This document shows, piece by piece, positions 34,925-47,200 of a DNA stretch of 64,000 bases. The position numbers and the translations under genes were made by a program. The notes beneath the pieces were generated by a model, which worked only from the letters and a program-made list of their open reading frames with translations, was not told the origin of the DNA and searched no databases. Location: the NCBI GenBank assembly GCA_009801085.1, contig VNWV01000014.1, positions 62,001 to 126,000 on the forward strand, given 5' to 3'. How positions within the stretch are numbered: the stretch's first letter is position 1; each line of letters opens with the position of its first letter. This stretch comes from Lasiodiplodia sp. COLG20. Taxonomy: Eukaryota > Ascomycota > Dothideomycetes > Botryosphaeriales > Botryosphaeriaceae.

Positions 34925-35203
34925 GCGAGCGAAGGTAAGTCTGCAGCGTCTGTCTGATTAGGCAAAAAAAGCCCTTTAGAAATTGGATTGCTGTAGCCAA
35001 GCGATTAGTACGGAGCATCTGACCCGGTAGCTCCGCATTTCGTAATATCCTCATCGACTGTTGGTTGGCCACCTAAATTGGACTGAAACAAGCCGAATAC
35101 CGTTCCGGTGCAGGTTGCACCAAAACACGTACTTATATAGGTCAGCAGCACTTCCTATGTTTGATGCGATATATTCACCACTTCATCCTGCACTCTAGTC
35201 ACC

Positions 35204-36988
35204 ATGGCGACCTCTTATACAGCGGCTGTTGTTATCGGAACACTCTTAGCTTATGCTGTTTGGCGCCTGCTCTGGATTGGAAGCCGTCCAGCGGGGATGC
35301 CTCCAGGGCCGCCAACCATACCAATTTACGGAAATTACCACCAGGCGCGTCAGCACCTTACCAATAATGCAGAAAGGCGATAGTACTAACGATATTTAGT
35401 ATCCCCCATGGCACCTCCACCTGAAGTTCGACGAGTGGGCCAAGAAATACGGGCCTCTCGTTACGGTAATGCGCGGTAACCAACCTACCGTTATCGTTAG
35501 CGACGCGCAGGCCGCCCGCGATTTGTTCGACAAGATGGGCACCCATACATCGAGTCGTCCGGATGAGTACCTTACAGCGGAGATAGCGTCAAACGGCTAT
35601 AGTATTGGCTTCCAGCAGTCTGGCCCGCGCTGGCGTCAGGGCCGAAAGCTCTACCACGCCATCCTCAATGTCGGAGCCACCCGCAGGTACCTCCCCTACC
35701 AGGAGCTTGAGACGACAAAGCTTGTCCACGACATCCTCCAGAACCCAGTCAGCTGGCGACACCATGTATTCCGCTACAGCAACTCGATCGGCTTGCTACT
35801 AACCACCGGCCGCCGCGTGCCAAACGCCGACGACCCCAACATCCAGGAGATCCGCGATAACTTCCACGAGTTCGCTATGATCCAGATTAATGGTGGTTTG
35901 CTTGACTACTTTCCTATACTCAGGAAACTGCCGGATTGGCTCTTCCCGTCGGCGCGGCATGCGCGGCAACATTGTGTCAAGGATGCAAAGATTGCGCTGA
36001 AGCATTACCTCCCCGCCAAAGACTCTTCCAACCTAAGGAGCATCCTACCATCTTTCAATAAGGCCTTGGCGGAAAAACAAGAGAAAGAAGGGTTTCCTGA
36101 CATTCAGGGGGCCAGATGGGGCTTGGACCTCCTCACAGTGAGACATGCTTTCCTCCTAAACCTTTCTCCATGCTAATTTGATCAAGGCTGCCACTGACAC
36201 GACGTCCAACACTCTTGTAAACCTGTTTGCGGTCATGGCCCTCTTCCCTGAAGTCCAACGCAAAGCTCACGAAGGTAACCCCCAAAAACCAACACCTCCA
36301 TTTTTCCTTGCTGACATCGCCACTTCAAAAAGAGCTCGACCGTGTCATTGGTCCAGATAGGATCCCCACGCACGCCGATTCCACCAGCCTCACCTACATC
36401 CGGCAGGTTGTCCAGGAGCTCCACCGCTGGTCCAGCGTCACGCCCTTCTGCCTTCCGCACGCGACGACTCGCGATCTAACCTACGCTTCCTACACCATCC
36501 CGGCCAACACGACCCTAATCATCAACGCCTGGCACATGCACAACGACCCGGCCGTCTACCCTTCCCCGCGCGACTTCAAGCCCGAGCGCTGGGAGGGCCG
36601 GCTTGCGAACCACAGCCTGGACGAAGAGAGCGTCGGCGCGCGCAACGAGCTCTTCGTGTTTGGTGCCGGTCGCCGCATCTGCCCCGGTCAGCACCTCGCC
36701 GAGAAGAACCTGTTCCTCACCGTTTCGAAGATCCTGTGGGCTTGCGAGATCAGTCAGAAAAAGGATGAACGAGGAGTCGACGTCCCGATCGATGCAGACA
36801 ACTTCGCCCCGGGGGGCGTTATCTCGCTGGCAGAGTATGCGGTTGATATCAAGCCTCGCAGCGAGGGGAGAAACGCCGTCATCAAGGCCGAGTGGGAGGC
36901 TGGTCGTGCGGGGTTTCTCGATGAGGAAGAGCAGTGGAAGAAAGTGCCTGAGGGAGTGGAGGAGCTTATGGTCAAGGTGAAGCATTAA
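35204..36988 (+). CDS. Cytochrome P450 monooxygenase, 1 of 2
   Basis: Exons 35204-35344, 35400-36137, 36187-36274, 36333-36988 (540 aa). N-terminal membrane anchor (AAVVIGTLLAYAVW) is followed by the proline hinge PPGPP. The I-helix region reads AATDTTSNTL, the ExxR motif is ELHR, and the heme loop is FGAGRRICPG with the Cys near residue 440. The enzyme would be ER-anchored and need a P450 reductase. The first intron starts with GCGCGT rather than GT; its branch site (TACTAAC) and acceptor (TTTAG) are perfect, so it is either a GC-AG intron or a damaged donor. No TCGG-NNN-CCGA site was found upstream, so it is probably not in the alkyl-itaconate regulon. Confidence 0.87.
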
Positions 36989-37933
36989 AGGGCTAGGAAG
37001 AGTTGCGCTAATCCTGAGTACTATTTGAGCGTGGATCGTCAATTGTTGTTCTGTACTGTTCACATTCGGCTTCCCTCTATACTCAGTCTCTGTTCACGTC
37101 ATCCCTGGCTCTCAAGATGATGAAAACAGAACAATAGTAAAGATCAAATATGCTTTATCGTGTTTCTATTCGAGTCAAAATTTTTATCACGTAGACCAGC
37201 ATTTCTGTTTTTCCGAGCCGGCTTCCTGCTCCCGCGGCTCTCTTGCCCTTAGAGCCACTAGGCCCTTGCGGCTCTTGGTTCCGTGCGGGCCTTCTACCCA
37301 CGCTTCTTCAAGAAGCTGCAGCAGCTTTCCCGTAAACCTACTTATAGTGTAAGGTCTTTCCAACCAGAGGCTCGTAACATACAACGGGATTTAAACATCT
37401 GAGTATTTCTAATTGTAACTAAAATTTATCTAGAGGTGCTTAAATAATAAAGTATAGCTCGGTACCATTATTGGGTTCCGTGAGTTTCGGACTTACGGAA
37501 TTTAGAAGTGAAAGACTAGTCTACTTCCAGTCGGTCATTCTACATAAAACACCCGAGGCAATGATGTAAAAATTCTAAGAAGGCTGGGAAAAAGCTAAAA
37601 GATATTTCGTATAATAAAACCAAAGAAACAAAACTTAGAACCTCCGATAGCTGTAATACCTCCTTTAAATAAGGGATATTATCCTCTTAACTCCGTAGCG
37701 CACGTGCTCGAACTCCTTTTCTTAATGTAATTCTCGTAAAAGCTCGGTAAATCGTGGGTGTATATTAATGACTCAGGCAATTAAGCTCATAGGGCTTACG
37801 ATAAACTTTCAACGAATACGAGACTGTAAAGAGTACCCAGCGTCCGGTTAAAAAGGTATGTCGTCCGCAAATTCTTTGAAAGCTTTACACTGCTCATTCG
37901 ACTTGTTACCGATGTTAAGAAGTTCTTTGCAAA
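36989..37933. other. AT-rich intergenic region, possibly decayed repeat
   Basis: About 950 bp. From about 37390 on it is strongly AT-rich with no open frames, as in RIP-degraded repeats. The 37187-37384 part has a short open frame on the minus strand that I do not recognise. Confidence 0.4.
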
Positions 37934-39137
37934 ATGAGATCAACCTCTATCAAGCCCGTTCCAAAACGAATCTCAGCAGAGGATGTGCTTAGAGTTATCG
38001 CCTTGATTTCTCTTTTACCTCTCCATCTCGCATTTTTTCTACTACACCGTGTGCTTTATCCGAGCCGGCATTGTCAACAACTCCGAGTTGATTTAATCCG
38101 CTGGGCAATCCGATAGTAGGTCTGCAAGATGTGTAACTGGTCTCCCTAAGCTAAGTCTACAACAAAGTGCAACAAAATTGCCACTATCTGTGGCACGGAG
38201 GCTTCTTCAAAAGGATCCTGACGAGCTACTGAATAGTACTCGCTTCGCTCGGTTTCAACACAACATATGGCAACCCGTCCAGCAAAAGAGCTTTTCTGGA
38301 GTCTGGGTGTGCAACGGACCACCCAGCCAGTCCTTGGAACCTTGCTCCTCAGACCTTACGATTTTGTTCTTTCATGGCGGCGGCTATGTCCTAGGCTCTC
38401 CAGCAGCATCCGCACCTACCCTCTTACGCATCTCCGAGCTCGCTGCCGAGTCGCAACCAAAATTGAACATTTCTGCGTTCGCCCTTCAGTATTCTCTTGC
38501 TCCGGAACACCGTTTTCCCACGCAACTAAATGAAGCCGTTGCTGCCTACCACTACCTTATTCACGATGTTGGAATTCAACCGAGGAAATTGGTCGTGCTG
38601 GGCACGTCAGCGGGCGGACATCTCGCTTTATGCTTTGTCAGGAAACTACAGGAATTGGGGCTTCCACAGATTGGAGGTCTCTTCTTATTGAGTCCATGGG
38701 TGAGTTTAACGCATTCGAGTAAATCTTTTCAGCTGAATGAGCACAAAGACACCGTTGCTCGGAGGTTTCTTGAAAAAGCTCGCGATAGATTCGTTGGAGT
38801 TGAAAGAACCAACAAGGAAGCCGAAGTGGTGCTTGACTTTTCGAAGGATGGGATTGGCGGGGTGAAGTGGGGGGATGTTCTACCGCAGAAGACATTCGTA
38901 TCTGTAGGAGGAGAAGAAGTTCTGCTGGATGATATCCTCGAGTTTGTTTCGGCAGCGAGAAGAGACGGCAGTTGCATTCATCTGGATATTGCCGAGCGAA
39001 AGCAACATTCTTGGGAGTTCAATGACGATACCGCAGCTGCACAGCGATATTACCAGACGAGCCTGGAGCAGAGCTTAGAGCCCCCACTTCTCGGGGCATC
39101 ACGCATCTTGAATGCTATACGTACCGTGATGTTTTAG
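37934..39137 (+). CDS. Alpha/beta hydrolase, HSL-like esterase/lipase family
   Basis: Exons 37934-38115 and 38168-39137 (383 aa) joined by a 52 nt intron; a nearer acceptor would also keep frame and add four residues. The N-terminus has one hydrophobic helix (VIALISLLPLHLAFFLL), suggesting a membrane anchor. HGGGY forms the oxyanion hole, GTSAGG holds the nucleophilic Ser, and a His near the C-terminus (RKQHSWEF) completes the triad with an Asp upstream (GEEVLLDD region). Family members hydrolyse short acyl esters and lactones. It lies between the two parts of the motif-linked gene set but has no such motif in its promoter. Confidence 0.85.
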
Positions 39138-39730
39138 TAGAATTTAAAACATTTAGTGCAATGTTCGCTTCCATTGGATTCTCCGTCTATACGCGTTTTT
39201 GTCAGGACCGCGTGTTGCTTAATTTCCAACACGGCCACTGCACTGGTCGGTTGCCTAGCCGACATCTAGTCGGCAGGCAAAAGGCAAACTGATGCTAGTT
39301 TGCCACCAAGCATACAAATGCAACCGGCTGACCGCGTCGCATCGCTGCGCCGGCTGCCGCCACTAGCTACTGCCGGTAGCCACCACTAGCCACATACGTG
39401 ATAGGATCGTGACATTCTTGTAGTACTGAGCTAAGATTCTACAGCGCAGTTCCTCATACAAAGCTTCGCTGCGCCCAAACTCTGCTGCAATCAGGCATAG
39501 ATTAGTCAACAATTGGGCTCATGTTCCATCACCTTCTAAGTTAACTAGTATTCCAATGGACTAGCGGTAAGTAAAGCACTGGACTAGTCCAAATGTGGCT
39601 GCCAAGATGTAAGCGGCGATCATGAGGCGTCCAGGCCGACCACGCCACCCCGCCATTCCGTAAACTCGCCGATGGACGCCTCTCGAACCACATCCCACCA
39701 AAGCTCAGTCCTACTGCACACCACGTCCCT
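39138..39730. other. Intergenic region with several hairpins
   Basis: Three short inverted repeats occur within about 140 bp (39251-39280, 39283-39304, 39366-39380). No gene seen. Confidence 0.5.
39245..39380. repeat. Cluster of nested inverted repeats
   Basis: Hairpins: TTGCC...GCCGAC/GTCGGC...GGCAA (39251-39280), GGCAAACT/AGTTTGCC (39283-39304), GCTAC/GTAGC (39366-39380). GGTC..GGTTGC at 39245 pairs imperfectly with GCAACC..GACC at 39320, enclosing the first two. The pattern suggests the end of a foldback or decayed mobile element. Confidence 0.5.
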
Positions 39731-41513
39731 ATGGAGCGACCTACCGAGCCCTGTCACACATGCCGTCGTTATCGAGTAAAGTGTGATCGATCAGTGCCGT
39801 TCTGCCAGAAGTGCCTGCACACCGGTCGAGAATGTCTCGGCTACCAGAAGAAGCTTATTCGATGGAACCAGGGGATTGCCAGCCGAGGGAAGTTGATGGG
39901 CAGAACATCACCTTCCCAACTATATCCAACGTCTAGGCCGTGCAAAGTCAATTCGCTGCTGTTCAACTTCTCTTTCGCCCCTTCTTTCCACGTGGCACCC
40001 TTGTCGGTCCAATCTCTGCCCCCAACGGACGCTCAAAGCTTATATGGCGTACGTTCGAATACCATACCCGCTTGGCCGAAGATCCCAGCCGAGCATGTAT
40101 ATTCAAGGATGTCACCCACCAGTCTCATTCCAACGGACGCGCATTTTCAGGGCTTAGATCGCGCAAGCCAATACTACCTACACTACTGTATGCATCAAAC
40201 AACAGCCTAACTGACCAATTTACCTGCTGACCTTTCTCTAGTCAGCCACAACGTGTGCGCCAATTTTGTTCTGTACAATATCCCAAGTGCCAACTTCTTT
40301 CAAAACATGATCCATCTGGCCTCAGAGTCTGAACTCCTCCGCCAACTCCTCGTCGCTAGCTCCGCACTATTCATCTACCGAATGTTTCAAGCACCTAATG
40401 TCAAAGCTTCTCATGCCAATACCCTGATGCACGCCGCTGGAGAAGCTGGAATGCAGGATGCGTGGAAACGCCCTCTCTGGCATCCCTTTGGAGATCCCTA
40501 CCGCGATGCTCTTGTGGCTAAACAGAGGGCCCTGCGTCTTCTTTACAAGGCCATTGAGGACCAAGATACTCCTGCTGATATCTTATTCAAGTGTACCATC
40601 CTCTTTATCAATTTTGAGCTGATGCATTCTGGCGCAAACGAGAGCCATGTGCACCTCCGAGGAGCTCGAAAGATGTTGGAATTCTGCCGAGTTTCTGCAG
40701 ATGCCAAAACATATGCCTTGAAAGGATTTCGAAACGGGGTAGTATTCGATTACTTAATGTAAGTGAATCCACATTCGACTAAATAGCATTCCGACTCATG
40801 ACATCGCCAACAGATTTGATATGATGGGCCTATCTCTTACTCCGTCACGATCCTGGGACCAGTCTCTCAGTGCTTCGCTGTTTCCTTTTCTTGAGAGCCT
40901 TGAAGTGAGCCAGCATTTGCCATGTCCATTGGAATTTTTGAATGTAGCGGTTCAATTGTGCAAGCTGCTGGGAGAAGACGACCTGCACGACGGCGTTGCG
41001 ACTGAAGACGTTGTCTCATTTCAAGGAGCTCTGGAGTCATTCGACGTGCGCGCATGGGCATATTCTTTCAAGCATTCCCCTGCATGCGAGTCTTGCCCCA
41101 TCGACCATGAGTCTCGGATTCATATCGGCGAGGCGCACAGATCTGCGTTCTTCATATTCGCTGTCAGAGCAACCTCGAAAGCCACGTCAAGCACAGGCCG
41201 ACTCGCCCATCATCTATCCCGTCTCGTTGAACACCTCTCGTTCATATCAGATACAGAAGTCCTTTTCAAAGCCACTTCATGGCCTACATTCATCGCGGCC
41301 CTTGAGACACGAGAAGGGAGCGTGTTTTCATGGTCTCTCTCCCGCCTCAGAAAGATCTGCAGACATCTTCCGTGGGGCTACATTGGGCGGGTGATCCAAG
41401 TTCTCGAGAGGACAAAGCAAATGTCCATGTCTCTGCAAGATAGGACGTCTTCTGGAACCAACTGGATACACGCTTTGAAATCAGTTATTGCACAATACCC
41501 AGTTGTGCAGTAA
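39731..41513 (+). CDS. Zn2Cys6 transcription factor
   Basis: Exons 39731-40187, 40242-40758, 40814-41513 (557 aa). The zinc cluster is CHTCRRYRVKCD then CQKCLHTGREC at the extreme N-terminus (residues 8-35), followed by IRWNQGIASRGKLMG, a conserved stretch seen after the cluster in a large group of filamentous-fungal regulators. The regulatory domain has FQGLDRASQYYLHYFSHNVC, LASESELLRQLLVASSALF and AKQRALRLLYKAI. It lies between the esterase and NmrA genes. Its targets are unknown; its own upstream region lacks the TCGG-NNN-CCGA motif. Confidence 0.86.
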
Positions 41514-41734
41514 GAACTGGTCAAGTCATTGTTTCGGCGCTCTGGTTATATCATGGACTTTAATTTCAAACCAAGCTTGCTCTGGTGCTGCTGAGTGCGT
41601 CAGTAGACTCTTTCAAAGACAAAAACCTTTGTTTCTGACACTTGCGAAAAGGTATTCGAAAAGGTTGGAGGTCTTAAACTGGTACGATTAACGTCCGTGT
41701 ATGTACCAAGCTATAGTCTTGCTACACTGAACCT

Positions 41735-42826
41735 TCAGAAAGCCCCACTCTTGCTGATGAACTCTTTCCAAGTCGTCAGCTTATCTTCGAGGATATCCTG
41801 GCTCTCCTTCAAGCTCTCGCCGTTGTAATACCCCGGGTTCTCGATGAAGAGATGGTTCTCGAGCATCTCCTGCGCCATGAATTCCGGAAAGAAGCTCTTG
41901 TACTGCTCAGCCGGGACCTGCACGAACCGCGTCTTCTTACCCGTCACTTCCTCCAGCTCGGCTAAGATGCGCTTTGGGGTGTAGTAGTCAACCGCACCGT
42001 ATACGCGCTTGCCAAGCAGGTTGTCCCGATTCTTGATGATAGCCTTAACGAATTTGCCTAGTAGCACCAGATGTTAGCATTAGCTATCTCGATGAATAAA
42101 CGAAAGGGAAGGAGAAAAAAAAAAAAACGGGAGATTGGAGTGTGCTCTAAGAAGAAATAAGCCACACTTACCGGTATCCTCCGCAATATCTACTAGCGGA
42201 AACTTCGCCTCCTCTCCCACAGGATACGCCAGCGTCAACACGCCATCATCACCCTTCTGCAACATCTCCGCGAAGTTGCTCATAAAGTACCCCGGTAGGT
42301 AGAACGTCGCCGACAACCCGCTCTTCAGCGCGTACGCCTCGATCTCGGCCTTGCCGTCGAAGTGCGGCACGTGCGCCAGCCGCCCGCCGGTCGCCTGTGT
42401 CACGGACAGCAGGGACGAGAAGATCAAGTGCTGCACGCCGGCGGCCTTGGCCGCGTCGACGACGTTCTTGCCTTGCGTGACCTCGACGGCATGGTCCGCC
42501 GTCTCCCAGTAGTTGGTCACGAGGAAGACGGTGTGCGAGCCCTGGACGGCCTGCGTGAGGGAAGGGCTGGAGTTGAGGTCGGCCTGGGGGGGAGGTTAGT
42601 TTTGCGGAAAGGAGGAGTCGGGATTGCGTTGCTGATGCGGAGGGGCACGTACGGTTTTCACCTCGACGCCCTTTGCGGCAAGGGCTTGCGCGGCTGGCTT
42701 GGATGTGTCCCGCGTGATACCTCGGATTCGGAAGGCCTTGGAAAGCGCGGAGTCGGCGAGGACATGCTTGATGACGGAGCCGCCCTGATTGCCAGTGGCA
42801 CCGAAGACAGTGAGGAGCTTCGACAT
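41735..42826 (-). CDS. NmrA-like family protein (NAD(P)-binding Rossmann fold)
   Basis: Exons 42826-42653, 42583-42172, 42057-41735 (302 aa). The N-terminus has the dinucleotide motif GATGNQGGSV, then RGITRDTSKPAAQ, VFLVTNYWE and HLIFSSLLSV. The Tyr-Lys pair of catalytic SDRs is not evident, as expected for atypical members that sense redox state or bind partner regulators (NmrA, HSCARG). Some family members are enzymes, so function is open. The second intron contains a run of about 14 A residues. Promoter not linked to the cluster motif. Confidence 0.86.
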
Positions 42827-43558
42827 GGTGTGGTGTAGCAGATGAGAATGTGGTGTGCTTAGTGGAAGGACTGAGGAGGTTGAATGCGCTGTAGATTGCA
42901 CTTGTAGTACTTAGGAAGAGAGCAGCCTCCTCTTAAATAGACATCGCTCTTTGGTGGCGCCGGACTCAAGTTGACATGTCAATGATCCTATTCAAGGCTT
43001 ATACATCAATTTCAAAGCGATCACCGACCAATAGTGATAAAACATCTTGGGTGTCCACAATGTTTGAGACGCACGGACCGACACTTACATCTTGGCTGCC
43101 ATAATCGGTTAGTCTCTTATTCCTCATCTAATTGGAGTCGTCCTTGTCGCGGCGTTTAAATTTCTCTCATCCAACATTCACACGTCATACGATGTCATTG
43201 ACGTTTCGAAAAGTGGTTGTGTCATTTTCAAACCGCAGTTAAGACTGCTACACTGCAATGTGCATGCCATGAAAGTTATAAAACACACAAGCTTAAATAG
43301 CTAAACAAAAGCATACTCGATATACATGGTTTAGCACGACAATGGTGCATGCTCAGACGATCTGAGATAGTTTACTTCGGCCGCACTCGGCTCGGTTCGG
43401 ACCGGAGGATTGGTCATCTCGGGCTTCGCGCTTGGGCGCCTCCGACACACTATCAATCACCGGTGGCAAGCAATCCAGTAGTCCATACCAAAACGTCCGT
43501 AGCATCTTACGTATGCGATAGGCGAGTGACCCACCCAAGCGAGTTGCCAAGAGAACGC
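42827..43558. other. Intergenic region, no gene seen
   Basis: AT-rich upstream region of the NmrA gene and flank of the GTPase relic. Nothing else recognised. Confidence 0.45.
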
Positions 43559-43756
43559 GTCACGCCTGGCTTCAATAATACTACCAAAACTAACCCTAAA
43601 GTGCTCGGAGAAGATGCAGCTTTTCAAGAAAGATCATTTCGAGAGAGTATCAGACTCGGCGGTATCATTTACCTGCAGAGGATTTCCAATACCCGCATGA
43701 AGGGGTCCACTTTAGCCAGCCTGCGGATGTTCAAAAAGCTCATAGGGAACGATGCA
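43559..43756 (+). pseudogene. Relic of a fungal AIG1-like P-loop GTPase
   Basis: A 66-codon stretch matches the middle of fungal AIG1/GIMAP-like GTPases: TPGFNNT (normally TPGFDDT, the G3/Walker B region), then about 25 residues later LGGIIYLQRISNTRMKGS and LRMFKKLIGNDA. No P-loop upstream and no C-terminal half is visible in the flanks, so only a fragment remains. These GTPase genes are often found singly in accessory regions of ascomycete genomes. Confidence 0.5.
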
Positions 43757-44259
43757 TCATGCATGCCAGAATGTTCTTATCGCGACTACTATGTTGGAGT
43801 CAATCAGCAAAGATAAAGAGAGATGATAAGCAGTATTGCTTAGCAATCTTAACTTTTGGGGCGGTATATGGGTGTTATAAAGAAGACGTGTTGCTGCGCG
43901 TCACGATTATTAATTTCGTTTCGAATATTTGACGAAGTGAAGTTGAGTTTGCACGCAAAGCAATGCGTTTCATTAGCTCTCACGTCTTTACACAGCCTCA
44001 CGAAATCAAATAGAGGCATACGGAGAAAGCTACAAAAAAGAGAACCACAAGAGCAGGCGTACTAGTCTTACTCTATCCCACTCTTAGTAGCACTGTGTGA
44101 GGAAGAGAGGATCAGCGTTTTGCGGGCGTTTATATTGAAATTCGTAGATCTAGAACAACTCGAAAGAGAAAGATACAGAACAAAAAAAGAGGTATACACA
44201 TAAACGCCACCCCCAGTCCAATCCCCACATCTAGCAACATTCTTTAAATACACTGACTG
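43757..44259. other. Intergenic region, no gene seen
   Basis: 3' flank of the FAS beta gene; AT-rich, no gene. Confidence 0.45.
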
Positions 44260-47200
44260 TTAAGCAGCAACAACCTCCGCACTCCTCCCCACCAACCTCC
44301 CCAAAACCGGACTCCCCGTCACACGCCCCACCAACCTCACATACTCCTCATCCAACGCAAACGGCTTCGCCGTCACATTCGGCACGTACCTGCCCACAAG
44401 CTTGCCCGGATCGACATCGTCAGCCGCGATGCTGCGCCGCAGGAAGTTGCGGTACGGCTGCACGCCGTGCAGCAGGTGCGACGAGTGGAAGGGGACGTCG
44501 ATGCCTTTGAGCGGAATCGTCGCGACGCCGCGCTCGAGGTCGATGGGGCGGGGGAGCGTGGACGCGGACTGCACGTGTTGGGTGATGAGGGATTGGAGGG
44601 CGGGGCGGGCGGTGGGGGTGAGGAGGAGCGAGGCATCTTTGGCGTGGGAGAGGTGGGTGAGGAGGGTGGTGAGGGCGTGGAGGTTTTCGAGCTGTGTGGG
44701 GGGAGGTGGCGTGTTAGTTTCGTGGATGGGCTGGTGGTGGGGAGGGGGGGGAAGGGGGGCTTACCTTGCCAGCGCAGACGTACTGCTCACCTTCGACGTT
44801 GAGGTTGACGATCTCGAGCAGCGAGCCCGACGTCTCGGCGATCAAGCCGACGACTTCCTTCAGCATTTCCTCGTTGAACCCTGGTAGCAGCAGCATCCAC
44901 GCGTTAGCCTGTCTTCTCCCCACCACCAATACGCAAAGCAAAAGCAAGGAGCACTTACACCTCCCCACCCTCCCCGGATTCGCCGCCGCCATCCCGTACT
45001 CCGTCCGCCCAAACTCATCCCTCTCCATCGCAACCTGCATCGTCAAGCCGCGGTAAAAAATGACCCTGACCAGCGTCTCGACGGGCAGGAAGTCCGCCAT
45101 CGCCGCGAGGGCGCCGTACTCTCCCAGCGAGTGACCCGCGAACGGGGCGCCCTCCTGCACGAGGCCGCGGGCGCGCATGTCGAGGAAGGTGGCCATCTCC
45201 TGCAGCAGGATGGCGGGCTGGGCGAACTGGGTCGAGAACAGCAGGCCGCGGGGCTCGTAGAAGGTGTAGGACTCGGAGTCGGGGGTGAGGTCTTTCAGCA
45301 TGGGCTCGGTGACGGTGGTGCGGCCGTGGGGCAGGACTTTTTCGATGGTCATGGCGAGGTAGTTGTCGCGGATGCGGTGGCCCTTGGGCCCGCCGAAGGA
45401 GATGGTGAGGGACTTCGGGTTCGTGCGGACGATGTCGAGGATGGACCAGCCTGCGGGCAGCGTGTCAGCCAGACAACCAAACAACCAGCCTCCAACGAGA
45501 AAAAAAAAAAAAGAAAAACGATAGGGGAAGAACTCACCATACATCTCCCTCAACGCACGATCCACATCATCCCACACTTTCCTCGCCACCTCGCTCTCAG
45601 CATACAACCCCATCCCCATCCCCACCCCCTGACTCCCCTGCCCCGTAAACACATACGCCGTCCTCACCTGCTCGACTTCCGCCACGCCCTCCAACACCGC
45701 CTCCCCGCTCTCCGCATTCACCACCGTCACACTCACCACCATCCTCCCCGCCGCCATGGCCGTATGCGCGAACCGCACCCTCAACCGATCCCCCGGCAAC
45801 ACCATCCCCACAAACCGCGCCTCCCAGCTGTGGAACCGCGCAGCCGCGTCTTCCTCGACGGCCAGATGCTGCAGCACGGCGCGCACGACGGCCGACGTGT
45901 ACATGCCGTGCGTGATGGTGCCGGGCAGGCCGGCGTACGCGGCGAAGACGGGCGCGACGTGGATGGGATTGGTGTCGGCGGAGAGGCGGGCGTAGCGGTC
46001 GTTCGTGAGCGGCACGCGGAACTCCTTTTCGCTCTCGTCAACCCAGCCTGGCTCCGTGAGCGGAACCGCGGCGCCGACGGGCGTGGCGGCTTTGCGGGTG
46101 AGGTAGTCGAGGACGGGGTCGCCGAGGCAGTCACGGGCGGCGCAGGAGACGGTGCCGATGCGGATGGAGTCGGCGGAGATGGTGCCGGTGGTGGAGAGGG
46201 TGGCGAGGTTGGTGCGGTCTTTCCAGGTGGTTTCGGACGACAGGTCGAAGGTGAGGCTGCGGTTGGCGAGTGTTACTGCCGGATCGTCCAGCTTCAACCA
46301 CGGCTGGGCTTTCAGGACGGCCTCGTCGATGGCGGTGGCGAGGCGCAGCTGGAAGGGCGGGTGCGCGGTGCGCTTGAAGGTGTTCTCAAAGTCGGAGAAG
46401 GACCCCTTGAACAAAAAGTCGGACGCGACGGCGACCAGCGGGACGCCGTCCCTTGCAATCACGGCGCGCACGACGACGGATCGGCCCGACTTCTCGATGG
46501 CGACGGCCTGCACTGTCGAGCTGGCTGTGACAACATCTCCCACCTTCAATCTGGCGGACGAGAGGTGCTCGAACTTGTTGGAGCGGTGCACTAGGCGTAG
46601 GATGTCGCCTTGGACCTCGGGCAGCATCAGCGGCGCGACCAGCGGCTCCCATGCCAGCACGATGCACAAGTCCAACGGGACGTCGCCTGATGAGGGGATG
46701 GTGAGCTCGAGGTCGGGCAGGGCGGCGTGCACGCAGTAGGCCAGGTCGCGGACGGCCTGCTCGTCGACGACGCGCTCAGGGCCGGTGAAGGTCGAATGCA
46801 CCGTCTTGCCCGCAATGTCGGTGTTCGGCAGCCACAGGCGGCGGTAGAAGTCCTTCACGGTGGCATCGTGGGCCTCCGAGTCGGAAAACAGGCTGCAGTG
46901 CTTGCTGCTGGGCATGTAGACGTACTCGAGCGAGTAGTCGACGTCGTCGCCGGTAGCAGAGGGCGCCCACATGGTGGCGCGCACGCGCGGGCCGTAGACG
47001 AGGGAGACGCTGCAGAGCGGGCGGCCCGTTGTGGCCGAGGTGATGGAGATGGCTTCGTTGGCCTGGTCCAGCGCCAGCTTCTCGCCGGGTCGCAGCTGAA
47101 GGATGCGGTGGAAGGGGTTGGCTGTTCTGACGTGGTCCTGGACGACGTAGCCGTCGGCGAAGAGCCGGCGGATCCAGCCGCTGGTGCGCTCTGCCATGAA

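Larger units (their letters stand above)
33871..35203. other. Intergenic region with hairpin and CGG-N11-CCG palindrome
   Basis: No gene seen. Includes an AG-rich stretch near 34050-34080, a long hairpin (34355-34429), a CCTCGG-type hexamer repeat at about 34608-34632 and the palindrome at 34908-34924. A TATATA box at about 35134 lies about 70 bp before the P450 start. Confidence 0.5.

Noticed and set aside
35204..36988. P450 gene 1 as a member of the motif-linked pathway
   Set aside because: No TCGG-NNN-CCGA site found in its upstream region; position alone is weak evidence, so kept as an open alternative.
37187..37384. 65-codon minus-strand frame as a transposase remnant
   Set aside because: No catalytic motif or terminal repeats recognised; noted only as part of an AT-rich gap.
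45131..46594. 487-codon open frame antisense to FAS beta
   Set aside because: It is a GC-rich shadow of the FAS beta coding strand with low-complexity His/Arg/Gly content; the other strand has a complete, conserved enzyme.
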